From: Gammaproteobacteria bacterium
Lineage (GTDB): Bacteria; Pseudomonadota; Gammaproteobacteria; Pseudomonadales; Halieaceae
DNA length: 18,063 nucleotides
Direction: 5' to 3'
Assembly: GCA_029859085.1 (NCBI GenBank)
Contig: JAOUDU010000007.1
Span: forward strand, 1 to 18,063
Positions 1 to 7,408 of this stretch are shown piece after piece. Numbering within the stretch: position 1 is the first letter of the stretch; each line of letters starts with the position of its first letter. A model generated the notes under the pieces. That model had not been told where the DNA came from. It did not search any database and saw nothing but the letters and a program-made list of their open reading frames with translations. A program made the translations under genes and the position numbers.

Positions 1-441
1 CCGGATACCGCAAGCAGCGAAAACCCTTTTGGTCGCGGGATTACCAGCGAGGACATCCTCGATACGCTGGGATTTTTCGACAGCTGGGAAGACCGCTACA
101 AGTACATCATTGACCTGGGCAAGGACCTGCCGCCCCTGCCGCCGGCCCTGCACACCGACGAGCGGCTGGTGCGCGGCTGCCAGAGCCAGGTGTGGATCGA
201 TACCCGCCTCGAGGACGGCCGCCTGCAGCTGGCGGTGGACAGCGATGCCTTCATCGTGAAGGGGCTGCTGGGGCTGGTGCTGGCCGCCTACAATAACAAG
301 ACCCCCGCCGAGGTGCTCGCTTTCGATATCGACAGCTACTTTGAACAGCTGGATCTGCTGCGCCACCTCTCGCCCACCCGCGGCAACGGCCTGCGGGCGA
401 TGGTGCAGCGGATCCAGGAGATAGCGCGCCAGGCAGGCTGA
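1..441 (+). CDS. SufE/CsdE-family sulfur acceptor (5' partial)
   Basis: This is a SufE-like protein, the family that accepts persulfide sulfur from a cysteine desulfurase (SufS or CsdA) and passes it on for Fe-S cluster or other sulfur-compound assembly in the cytoplasm. The frame is open from the first base, so the true start lies upstream; 146 codons are visible, close to the family's usual length of about 140, so little is missing. The N-terminal part reads DILDTLGFFDSWEDRYKYII and is followed by a Leu/Pro-rich linker. The acceptor cysteine lies in RGCQSQVW, codon at 178-180. The C-terminal part contains the usual LSPTRGNGL and a helical end. It stops with TGA at 439-441. No desulfurase partner is visible; csdA or sufS could lie upstream outside the window. 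The SufE versus CsdE choice cannot be made from this piece. Confidence 0.9.
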   Translation, partial: PDTASSENPFGRGITSEDILDTLGFFDSWEDRYKYIIDLGKDLPPLPPALHTDERLVRGCQSQVWIDTRLEDGRLQLAVDSDAFIVKGLLGLVLAAYNNKTPAEVLAFDIDSYFEQLDLLRHLSPTRGNGLRAMVQRIQEIARQAG

Positions 442-538
442 GCTTTCGCCGGCGAGGATGATGAATCGACAGGGCCGGTCTATTATCATTTGAGGTCCCC
501 AACGCCACCACCGGCATATGAATCCGAGGAAATCTGCA

Positions 539-1576
539 ATGAACGAGATGAACCGCCGCACATTTGTCCAGCAGGCCGGCCTGCTGTCGGTACTGGCCTG
601 TCTGCCGGGAAGTGTGCTGGCACAGATTATCAGCAAGACGCCGCCCAACAGCCCTTTCGGCGCCGATTCGACGGCCGAACAGGTCACCGCGGGGCTGGAC
701 CTGTCCGGCAAGACCTATGCCATCACCGGTGCCAATTCCGGCCTGGGTTACGAAACCATGCGGGTGCTGGCGATGCGCGGAGCCCATGTGATCGGTATCG
801 CCCGCACCATGGAAAAAGCGCAGGAGGCCTGTGCCTCGGTGGCGGGGCAGTGCACTCCCGCCTCCCTGGACCTCGCCGATTTCGAGTCGGTGGTGAACTG
901 CGCCGGGATGATCCGGTCGATGGACATACCGCTGGATGGCCTGGTATGCAATGCCGGCATCATGGCCCTGCCTGAGCGCGAGCTGGTAAATGGCGTGGAG
1001 AAGCAGTTTGTGGTCAATCACCTGGGGCACTTCATCCTGATAAACCAGTTGATGGCGACGGTGATGGCTGCGCCCCAGGGACGGTTTGTGATCCTCAGCA
1101 GCAGGGCGCACCGGGCGGCGCCCGAGGATGGCATCCAGTTTGACGACCTGGGCTTCGCGCGCGATTACGCTGCCTGGACCGCCTACGGTCACTCCAAACT
1201 GGCCAATGCGCTGTGCTCGCTGGAACTGGCGCGGCGCCTGTCCGGTACCAGCACCACCTCCAACAGCGTCCACCCCGGTGTGATAAACACGAACCTGGGC
1301 CGGCACATGCCCTGGTACCTGCACGTGGCGCAGACCCTGTTTGGCTGGGCTTTCATGAAGAGTGTCGAGGAGGGTGCCGCCACCCAGGCCTATGTGGCTA
1401 CCAGCCCCGGGCTGGTGGGCGTCAACGGCTACTACTTTGCGGATTGCAACCCCAACCCCGGCGAAACCCCGCAGATGCAGGACGAGGCCATGGCCCGGCG
1501 CCTGTGGCAGGTGTCCGAGGAGCTGACGAGGGATTACCTGCCCGCAGCACCCGCCGGGGCGGCTATTCCCGCATAA
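539..1576 (+). CDS. Twin-arginine-signal SDR-family oxidoreductase
   Basis: This is a 345-residue short-chain dehydrogenase/reductase of the retinol-dehydrogenase/protochlorophyllide-reductase-like type. The nucleotide-binding loop TGANSGLG is at residues 63-70, NAG at 138-140, the catalytic serine region ILSS at 185-188, and the YGHSK tetrad (Tyr216, Lys220) is intact. The N-terminus MNEMNRRTFVQQAG followed by a hydrophobic stretch and SVLAQ is a plausible Tat signal peptide with cleavage after the Ala of VLA, so the enzyme may act outside the cytoplasm. I chose the ATG at 539 because GAGGA sits 8 nt upstream; an in-frame ATG at 518 would put seven more residues before the signal. The substrate is unknown. 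The 3' end overlaps the convergent MATE gene by 14 bp. Confidence 0.9.
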   Translation: MNEMNRRTFVQQAGLLSVLACLPGSVLAQIISKTPPNSPFGADSTAEQVTAGLDLSGKTYAITGANSGLGYETMRVLAMRGAHVIGIARTMEKAQEACASVAGQCTPASLDLADFESVVNCAGMIRSMDIPLDGLVCNAGIMALPERELVNGVEKQFVVNHLGHFILINQLMATVMAAPQGRFVILSSRAHRAAPEDGIQFDDLGFARDYAAWTAYGHSKLANALCSLELARRLSGTSTTSNSVHPGVINTNLGRHMPWYLHVAQTLFGWAFMKSVEEGAATQAYVATSPGLVGVNGYYFADCNPNPGETPQMQDEAMARRLWQVSEELTRDYLPAAPAGAAIPA

Positions 1577-2930
1577 CCCTCGCCAGCCGTTCCGGCTGGC
1601 GCCAGCGGCCCCCGAGCAGGCGCAGCAGGTAGGCAGCGGCGAGAGCGAGCAGCATCACCACAAACACCCACCAGGACACCATGGGCGCCAGTTTGCGCAC
1701 GACTATCACGTAGTACTGCGCCACCAGCATCAGCCAGTGCAGGGAAACGGAAGTGACCATCACCCACCGGGTATCGCCGGCGCCGCGCAGTGCGCCGCCG
1801 GCGATGGCAATCGTGGCGTCAGCCAGCATATAGGTACACAGCCCGATCATCATGCTGCCGGCCAGTTCGGCAATCGCGTCAAATTCGGTCCCGGGCGTGC
1901 GGAATACGTTCACCAGGGTCATCCGGAACACCAGGAAGACTGTCGCCAGCACGCCGGCGTAACCCAGCGCGAGGATGAAGCCAGAGGAAATCACCTGGTT
2001 CGCGCGCCGCATGTCGCCCATTCCGACGAACCTGCCGATCAGGCTCATCACCGAAATACTCAGGCCTATCATGGGGATGAATGACAGCATATCCCAGTTG
2101 AACACGATCGCCATGGCGGCGCCCTGGGGCACCCCATATGACTGGAACAGCAGTAAAAACAGGTTGAAGGTGGCCATGTTCATGAAGCTCTCGAGGCCGG
2201 CGGGAAGTCCCAGCCGCAGGTAGCGCCGCAGGATGCCCGGGTCGAAACGGAAAGCCTGCGCCACCTGGAACTGGCGGCGGTGGCCCCGGGACAGGTAAAA
2301 CGCAAAAAACAGTCCGACCCCGAAAACCGTGGCGATGACGGTGCCCAGCGCCGCCCCGGCGATGCCCATTTCAGGCAGGCCGAACCTGCCGAAAATCAGC
2401 GCCCATGAAAGGGGGATATTGACCGCCACCGCGAGTACGTCCGAGATCATTACTACCCGGGTGCGGCCGATGCCGGCGAAGTAGGACGCGAGGCAGGCCT
2501 TCACCAGGTTGAAAAAACTGGCGGTCATCAGTATCTGGAAATAAATCCGCTCCAGCGGCACCTGCGCCGGGTCGTGCCCGAGGTAGGAAAAGGCCCTGCC
2601 GCCAAAGTAGCCCGCCAGCAGCAGCAGCGGGATACAGGCCGTTGCCATCAGCAGGCCCTGGGTGACCACCCGCGGGCATTTGGCGAGGTTGCCCGTCCCG
2701 TAGTACTGGGCGACGAGGGCGCTCGCGTAGGAGATGACACCCGTAAACAGCGACAGGCAGAACGCGGTGGCCACTCCACCTCCCATGGTCGCGGCGATAT
2801 GGGCGGCGTCCAGGTGGGACATGAACCAGCGGTCAGTGAACAGCATGACGGCGAAGCTGCCCTGGGATACCACCATGGGCAGGGACAGCCTGAGCAGTTC
2901 GCGCAGGGTGGTCAGTGACAGGATGTTCAA
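1563..2930 (-). CDS. MATE-family (NorM-like) multidrug/solute exporter
   Basis: This is a 455-residue multi-pass inner-membrane antiporter of the MATE family, which exports organic solutes or drugs in exchange for Na+ or H+. Family signatures include RLSLPMVVSQGS near the start, TDRWFMSHL in the first helix pair, LVAQYYGTG, the NIPLSWALIFG / GIAGAALGTVIA stretch that begins the sixth helix, and ALRGAGDTR in the second half. Hydrophobicity fits about 12 helices. The likely start is a TTG at 2928-2930; the only ATG nearby is 19 codons in, already within the first helix, and no strong ribosome binding site is visible. It is the last gene of the operon, 43 nt after alr, with no terminator between. 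Its 3' end overlaps the convergent SDR gene. The cargo cannot be read from the sequence; a metabolite of the D-glutamate/5-oxoproline genes upstream is a possibility. Confidence 0.9.
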   Translation of the reverse strand: MNILSLTTLRELLRLSLPMVVSQGSFAVMLFTDRWFMSHLDAAHIAATMGGGVATAFCLSLFTGVISYASALVAQYYGTGNLAKCPRVVTQGLLMATACIPLLLLAGYFGGRAFSYLGHDPAQVPLERIYFQILMTASFFNLVKACLASYFAGIGRTRVVMISDVLAVAVNIPLSWALIFGRFGLPEMGIAGAALGTVIATVFGVGLFFAFYLSRGHRRQFQVAQAFRFDPGILRRYLRLGLPAGLESFMNMATFNLFLLLFQSYGVPQGAAMAIVFNWDMLSFIPMIGLSISVMSLIGRFVGMGDMRRANQVISSGFILALGYAGVLATVFLVFRMTLVNVFRTPGTEFDAIAELAGSMMIGLCTYMLADATIAIAGGALRGAGDTRWVMVTSVSLHWLMLVAQYYVIVVRKLAPMVSWWVFVVMLLALAAAYLLRLLGGRWRQPERLARVMRE

Positions 2931-2973
2931 GAGCTCGGTCGCTGTGGGCAGTGTGAAGGGTGCGCCATGAGCC

Positions 2974-4059
2974 TCAGCTGACTGTCACGACACGGGGAGT
3001 GCGCGCCGGCATGCGTGTGGTCAATTCGTAGCCGATTGTCCCCGCGTGCCGCGCAATCTCGCCGACCGGCAGGCCATTGCCCCACAGTATGACTTCGTCA
3101 CCTATGCTGACCCCGGGCAGGTCGGTCACATCGATGGTGATCATGTCCATGGAAACCCGGCCGGCGAGACCCGCCCGGCGGCCGTTTACCAGCACTGGCG
3201 TACCGTTGGGGGCGAGGCGCGGGTAGCCGTCGCCATAGCCGATGCAGGCGGTGGCGATGCGGCTGGGGCGCGCCGCGGTCCAGCTGGCGCCGTAGCCCAC
3301 GGTTTCGCCAGTGGGCACGTCGCGCAGCGATATGACCGCCGAAGCAAGGGTCATCACCGGTTCCAGGGCCCGGGTGTTGGGATGGTCGCTGTCCAGGGGC
3401 GAGTTGCCATACAGCATGTAGCCCGGCCTGACCCAATCGTAATGGCTGCCTGGCCAGGCCAGCACGCCGGCGGAATTCGCAGCGCTGCGCGCGCCGGGCA
3501 GGTCGCGGCAGGCGTCATCGAACAGCGCCAGCTGCGCCCGGGTGAGGTCATTGCGGAGTTCGTCGGCACAGGCGAAGTGGGTGGACAGCACGATGTCGGG
3601 GTGCGCGTTCCGGCAGGCCCGCAGCCGCTGGTAGATTTTTCCCGCCCGGTCGGGTGGCACCCCGAGGCGATGCATGCCCGTATCCAGTTTGAGCCAGCAG
3701 CGCAGCGGCTGCGCCGGGCTGGCGCTCTCCAGCCACTGCAGCTGCAGTTCGTTGTCGATGGTTATCCAGATTTCCTGTCGCGCCGCCACCTCCAGCTCGG
3801 CTGCCTCGAACACGCCCTCAAGCAACAGTATGGGTGCGTTGATACCGGCATCGCGCAGGGCCTGGGCCTCCTCCAGGCAGGCCACAGCCAGCGCGTCAAC
3901 CAGCGGGTCCAGCTCCCGCGCAACCGTCAGCGCGCCGTGGCCATAGGCGTTGGCCTTGACCACGGCCATGGCCTTCGACCGCGGGGCGAGCTGCCGGGCC
4001 AGCCCCAGGTTGTGGCGCAGGGCGGCGAGGTCGATCCGGGCCTGGTTGGGGCGTGCCAT
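2974..4059 (-). CDS. alr: Alanine racemase
   Basis: This is a PLP-dependent alanine racemase (361 residues, standard length) that interconverts L- and D-alanine in the cytoplasm. The N-terminal TIM barrel carries the PLP lysine, Lys35, in AVVKANAYGHG. The second catalytic base, Tyr256, is in VGYGASW. Further family motifs are KLDTGMHRLG (124-133), NSAGVL (195-200), RPGYMLYG (211-218) and SMDM (303-306). The ATG at 4057-4059 shares one base with the stop of the upstream aminotransferase (TGATG), which implies translational coupling; an in-frame TTG one codon earlier is less likely. It could be catabolic (DadX-like) rather than the housekeeping enzyme, because it is embedded in a D-amino-acid operon. 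That is inference, since no second alr can be looked for here. Confidence 0.96.
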   Translation of the reverse strand: MARPNQARIDLAALRHNLGLARQLAPRSKAMAVVKANAYGHGALTVARELDPLVDALAVACLEEAQALRDAGINAPILLLEGVFEAAELEVAARQEIWITIDNELQLQWLESASPAQPLRCWLKLDTGMHRLGVPPDRAGKIYQRLRACRNAHPDIVLSTHFACADELRNDLTRAQLALFDDACRDLPGARSAANSAGVLAWPGSHYDWVRPGYMLYGNSPLDSDHPNTRALEPVMTLASAVISLRDVPTGETVGYGASWTAARPSRIATACIGYGDGYPRLAPNGTPVLVNGRRAGLAGRVSMDMITIDVTDLPGVSIGDEVILWGNGLPVGEIARHAGTIGYELTTRMPARTPRVVTVS

Positions 4060-4916
4060 CAAAAATCGAATTTATGCGCGGAGTACAGCGTCTGGGCCGC
4101 CAGCCAGACGTCGCCGACCTTGCCGTCGCCTACCGGGCGCCCGTCGATCTCGATGACCGGCGCGATCTCCTTGCTGGAGCTGGTCAGCCAGACCTCGTCC
4201 GCCTGCTCCAGCTCGCGCATGGTCACCACGCGTTCCTCTACCGGGATGCTGCCGTCACGGCGCAGGATTTCCAGCAGCATCAGGCGGGTGATCCCAGGCA
4301 GTTTCTGCCGATCCAGCAGCGGGGTGGCGACGATACCGTGCCGGACCACGAATACGTTGCAGGCCGCGGCCTCGGTGAGTTCTCCGTCCTGGTTGTAGAG
4401 AATAGTCTCCTTGTGGCCCAGGGAGTGACCGTGCTGGTAGTGCATGACATTGCCCAGCAGCGCGGTGGACTTGATATTGCATCGCTTCCAGCGCAGGTCC
4501 TCGGTGGTGGCAACCGTGTAGCAACTGGCCGCGGCCTTGTCCGGTACTGGCGCCGGGGGGATTTCAAAAGCAAAGGCGTAGACGGTGGGTTTGATGCCTT
4601 GCGTGTAGGCGTGATTGCGCTTGGTATCGGCACCCCTGCTGACATGAATGTAGATACCGAGATTGCCGCCGCCGTTGCGTGAAATCAAATGGTTGGCTAT
4701 TTCCCGCCATTCCTCGTGATCGACCCGCATCTCGATTTCGATCGCGTCGAGGCCGTCCTGCATGCGCGCCATGTGGGGGGTGAAGCCCACCAGCCGGCCA
4801 TCGTAGGAGGGAATGACCTCGTAAATACCGTCACCGAACAGGAAGCCGCGGTCCATCGGCGAGATTCTCGCCTCGTCCATCGGCAGGTACACACCATTGA
4901 GATATACCGTGTTCAT
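4059..4916 (-). CDS. dat: D-amino-acid aminotransferase
   Basis: This is a fold-type IV PLP aminotransferase (285 residues) matching the Bacillus D-alanine aminotransferase pattern. It would catalyse D-glutamate + pyruvate <-> 2-oxoglutarate + D-alanine and related exchanges. Visible features are FGDGIYEVI near the N-terminus (Tyr32), the PLP lysine Lys149 in RCNIKSTALLG, and TEAAACNVF (Glu182, expected near the PLP ring nitrogen). TSSSKEIAPVIEIDG and DGKVG near the C-terminus closely resemble the Bacillus enzyme. The substrate-carboxylate trap of D-specific members (Arg-X-His, R98/H100 in Bacillus) is present as Arg100-Asn-His102, which argues against a branched-chain aminotransferase or aminodeoxychorismate lyase. 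The ATG at 4914-4916 is preceded by AAGAAGGA at good spacing. It lies 28 nt after the DUF4392 gene and shares its TGA with the alr start. Confidence 0.93.
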   Translation of the reverse strand: MNTVYLNGVYLPMDEARISPMDRGFLFGDGIYEVIPSYDGRLVGFTPHMARMQDGLDAIEIEMRVDHEEWREIANHLISRNGGGNLGIYIHVSRGADTKRNHAYTQGIKPTVYAFAFEIPPAPVPDKAAASCYTVATTEDLRWKRCNIKSTALLGNVMHYQHGHSLGHKETILYNQDGELTEAAACNVFVVRHGIVATPLLDRQKLPGITRLMLLEILRRDGSIPVEERVVTMRELEQADEVWLTSSSKEIAPVIEIDGRPVGDGKVGDVWLAAQTLYSAHKFDF

Positions 4917-4944
4917 CGTGATTCCTTCTTTGTAGTAGTCAAAT

Positions 4945-5787
4945 TCAGTGACCCGGGAAGCCCGTCAGAATACGCAATTCCTGGATTACACGCATGCCTT
5001 CAGTCGCCGGCAGCCCATCCTCGGTGAGGGTGTTTTCGCGGGTGACCCCGTCGACGCTGCCGCGAGTGGAGAGGTAGTCGAGAATATCCAGGGGTGAGAT
5101 CGCCGCCAGCAGGTCGCGCCCGGACCATCTGGCCAGCAGCGCGATCAGGCCATAGGCCCCCCAGTTGGAAACATCCGCCACCAGCAGTTCGTCGCAGCCG
5201 GTGACGGAGGCGTGGATGTCCAGGCTGGCAATCGCCGCCCGGATATTGCCCATGCCGATCTCATTGCCGCCGTCGCCAATGGCGATGGTGGGGCAGCTGG
5301 CCAGGGTCAGGAACGGATCGAAGAAACGGCAGCGCGCCGTGATGTCCTCGCCGCGCATATTGTAGTAACGGCCGTCCTCGGCCAGGCCGGGGCGCTCGAT
5401 GGAAATCACCGCCGCCGGATTCAGCCGGCGCAGCTGCTCCGCGGCCTCGGCGTTGGCGGCGGCGAGGTCCCGGGCCACCAGCGGCAGTACCCGGTAGTCC
5501 TTCGCAAGGGCATCAGACAGGGGAGGGCCGCAGGCGATCACCGGCTCCGCGCCGAGGGCCTGCAGGCTGTCATACAGGGCGATTGCTCCCAGCGGGCCGT
5601 CGGTTTCAAACGTGTCCGCCACCGGGAAGCCGGTGCCGATGATTACAGTGCCGCTGATGTCCCGCAACATCTGCGCCGCGCGCAAATAGTAATCCGGCAG
5701 CAGGGCCGAGCGCGCTACCTGCATGTTGCGCAGGTTGCGCGCTACCATCAGCGCCTCGATGGCCTGGCTCAGGGTGAGGTCGTTCAA
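4945..5787 (-). CDS. DUF4392 protein: D-glutamate cyclase-like C-terminal module (DGLUCY C-half)
   Basis: This is a 280-residue cytoplasmic protein that I recognise as the DUF4392/GLUCM-like domain (PF14336), known as the C-terminal half of mitochondrial D-glutamate cyclase DGLUCY. Characteristic segments are IIGTGFPVADTFETDGPLGA (residues 49-68), IERPGLAEDGRYYNMRG (130-146), GDGGNEIGMGN (171-181) and SNWGAYGL (207-214). The glycine-rich loops suggest a ligand or phosphate-binding fold, but the catalytic residues are not known to me. Translation probably begins at TTG 5785-5787: it overlaps the pxpC stop (TTGA) and has GGAG 8 nt upstream. The other half of the eukaryotic enzyme, DUF1445, is encoded at the head of the same operon, so the two products may form one cyclase. 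Function is assigned from family and context; the standalone activity of this domain is unproven here. Confidence 0.85.
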   Translation of the reverse strand: MNDLTLSQAIEALMVARNLRNMQVARSALLPDYYLRAAQMLRDISGTVIIGTGFPVADTFETDGPLGAIALYDSLQALGAEPVIACGPPLSDALAKDYRVLPLVARDLAAANAEAAEQLRRLNPAAVISIERPGLAEDGRYYNMRGEDITARCRFFDPFLTLASCPTIAIGDGGNEIGMGNIRAAIASLDIHASVTGCDELLVADVSNWGAYGLIALLARWSGRDLLAAISPLDILDYLSTRGSVDGVTRENTLTEDGLPATEGMRVIQELRILTGFPGH

Positions 5788-6722
5788 GGTTGTCGCTCCA
5801 GTAGGGTCCGGCGGCCGCTCATGCTGTGCGCCAGGTGCAGTGCGTTATGGGCGCCGTGCGGGCTGATGGGGGCGAAGTGGACCGTGCCACCGGGCCGGAG
5901 TTGTGCCAGGCGCGCCGTGTCCAGGGACAGGGCCGAGCCGATCTTGGGGTAGCCGCCGATGGTCTGCCGGTCATTGAGCAGCACGATGGGCTGGCCGTCA
6001 GCCGGGATCTGTATGGCGCCGAGACAGATGCCCTCGGACAGTATGCCTTCGATATCGCAGGCGATGGCGGGACCCTCCAGCCGGTAGCCCATGCGATCGC
6101 AGCGCTCGGATACGGTGTAGCCGTGGCTGAAAAACCGGCGCTGCTCGAGCCGGCTGAAATGGGCCTGCTGGTAGCCCGGGATCACGCGCAGGGTCACCAT
6201 GTCCTGGTAGCGCGGCTGGTGCTCCGGCGGAAGGTAATAGCACCTGCGCCCGCTTACCGCGGCGCAGGGCAGGCTGTCACCCGCTTTCAGTTTGTCGCCG
6301 CCCAGGCCGCCGATGTTTTCCCTGACCACCGTGGCGGTACTGCCGAAACTGGGGGCCACGCTGAACCCGCCGGCTGTCCCCAGATAGGCGCGGCAGCCGC
6401 GCTCGGCGAAATCCAGGCGGATATCGTCTCCCGCCTTCACCGGCAGCACTGCCCACAGTGGCATTTCCGCGCCGTTGATGGTCAGGGGCATGCTGGCGCC
6501 GGTAACGCAGATGAATGTGTCCACGGTGGGGCGGAAATGCCCCCCGCCAAAACTGATTTCGACAAGGGTGCTGCCGGGGTCATTTCCCAGCAGCCGGTTG
6601 CAGTAGTTGAACGCTTCCGGGTCCAGTGGTCCGCCGTTGGTCAGGCCGATACGGTGTGCGCCGAAGCGCCCGCGGTCCTGCAGCAGGCTGAGCACACCCG
6701 GTGCGATTACTTCCAGGCTCAT
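5784..6722 (-). CDS. pxpC: 5-oxoprolinase subunit C (biotin-dependent carboxyltransferase-like, KipA family)
   Basis: This is subunit C of the prokaryotic ATP-dependent 5-oxoprolinase PxpABC, which opens 5-oxoproline to glutamate (312 residues, usual length). It belongs to the KipA / urea-amidolyase-like cyclophilin-fold family, often mislabelled allophanate hydrolase subunit 2 or carboxyltransferase. Visible motifs are QDRGRFGAHRIGLTNGGPLD (15-34), CNRLLGN (41-47), YLGTAGGF (113-120), SERCDRMGYRLEG (205-217) and the long C-terminal block SEGICLGAIQIPADGQPIVL with NDRQTIGGYPKIG after it (229-262). The start ATG at 6720-6722 overlaps the pxpB stop as ATGA, a typical coupled junction between these two subunits. 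Its own TGA overlaps the downstream TTG start. No truncation or lost motif is evident. Confidence 0.95.
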   Translation of the reverse strand: MSLEVIAPGVLSLLQDRGRFGAHRIGLTNGGPLDPEAFNYCNRLLGNDPGSTLVEISFGGGHFRPTVDTFICVTGASMPLTINGAEMPLWAVLPVKAGDDIRLDFAERGCRAYLGTAGGFSVAPSFGSTATVVRENIGGLGGDKLKAGDSLPCAAVSGRRCYYLPPEHQPRYQDMVTLRVIPGYQQAHFSRLEQRRFFSHGYTVSERCDRMGYRLEGPAIACDIEGILSEGICLGAIQIPADGQPIVLLNDRQTIGGYPKIGSALSLDTARLAQLRPGGTVHFAPISPHGAHNALHLAHSMSGRRTLLERQP

Positions 6723-7399
6723 GTCACCTCCCCGCCCAGGGCCAGGAAGCGCTCGCGGCTGACGGGCTCGAATCGCACCCGATCGCCGACGGCCACCGGC
6801 ATCGGCGGCGTGGCGAGTGGGTCGAACATGCGGGTGGGGCAGCGCCCGATAAGGTTCCAGCCGCCCGGCGAGACAGCGGGATAGACCGCTGTCTGCCGGT
6901 CGGCGATAGCCACCGCGCCCCGCGGCACCTTCAGTCGAGGGGTGGCGAGGCGCGGTGCGGCGATGCGCTCGTCCACCTGGCCGAGATAGGCGAAACCGGG
7001 GGCAAAACCAATGGCATAGACGCGGTACTCGGTACCGCTGTGGATGCTGATCACGTCATCCACTGAGAGCCCCGCGCGCGCGGCAAGCGCCTCGAGGTCG
7101 GCGCCGGTCTCGGGGGAATAATAGACCGGCAGGATCACGGAGCGCCCCTCGAGGGAGGCGTTTTCGGCCAGGTCACTGAGCGCCGCGCGCAGCCGGTGGC
7201 CTACATCCAGGTGATCGGTCCTGAGGGCGTCATAGATGACCAGTATCGACGCGTAGGAGGGCACCAGGTCCACCAGGTCGTCGCCCAGCGCCGCCTCGAT
7301 GGCTGCGCTGGCAGCGTGGACGCGGGCTGCAACCTCCGGGCTGGTTTCCCGTCCCAGATACAGTATCAGGGCGTTCTCGCCCGCCGAGTGCAGTTCCAT
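6719..7399 (-). CDS. pxpB: 5-oxoprolinase subunit B (KipI family)
   Basis: This is subunit B of 5-oxoprolinase PxpABC (226 residues from the ATG), a homologue of B. subtilis KipI and urea amidolyase subunit 1. The family core is complete: LVPSYASILVIYD (45-57), PVYYSPETGADLEALAARAG (91-110), SIHSGTEYRVYAIGFAPGFA (118-137) and YLG after it, VPRGAVAIADRQTAVYP (158-174) and SPGGWNLIGRCP (177-188). The ATG at 7397-7399 is preceded directly by an in-frame GTG (7400-7402), which is an alternative start adding one residue. No strong ribosome binding site is visible, but the pxpA stop is only 9 nt upstream, so coupling is likely. B and C subunits are expected to act as a complex with PxpA. Confidence 0.95.
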   Translation of the reverse strand: MELHSAGENALILYLGRETSPEVAARVHAASAAIEAALGDDLVDLVPSYASILVIYDALRTDHLDVGHRLRAALSDLAENASLEGRSVILPVYYSPETGADLEALAARAGLSVDDVISIHSGTEYRVYAIGFAPGFAYLGQVDERIAAPRLATPRLKVPRGAVAIADRQTAVYPAVSPGGWNLIGRCPTRMFDPLATPPMPVAVGDRVRFEPVSRERFLALGGEVT

Positions 7400-7408
7400 C
7401 ACCGTGTG

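Noticed and set aside
481..486. TATTAT as a -10 box for the SDR gene
   Set aside because: No acceptable -35 hexamer at 16-18 nt spacing, so it was not listed as a promoter.
251..1324. Long open frame on the - strand opposite sufE and the SDR gene
   Set aside because: It covers two genes with clear family motifs on the + strand and its own translation has no recognisable domain; high GC leaves antisense frames open.
3046..4398. Long + strand open frame opposite alr and dat
   Set aside because: The - strand genes have catalytic lysines and full family motifs; the antisense product is rich in Gly/Gln/Arg/Val without any domain.
4059..4916. Branched-chain aminotransferase (IlvE) or aminodeoxychorismate lyase (PabC)
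   Set aside because: The Arg-X-His carboxylate-trap motif and the C-terminal blocks match D-amino-acid aminotransferase, and the neighbours handle D-amino acids.
5784..7399. Annotation as KipI/KipA sporulation-kinase inhibitors or allophanate hydrolase subunits
   Set aside because: Complete pxpA lies directly upstream in the same operon, and the A-B-C set defines 5-oxoprolinase; no sporulation or urea-amidolyase context is present.
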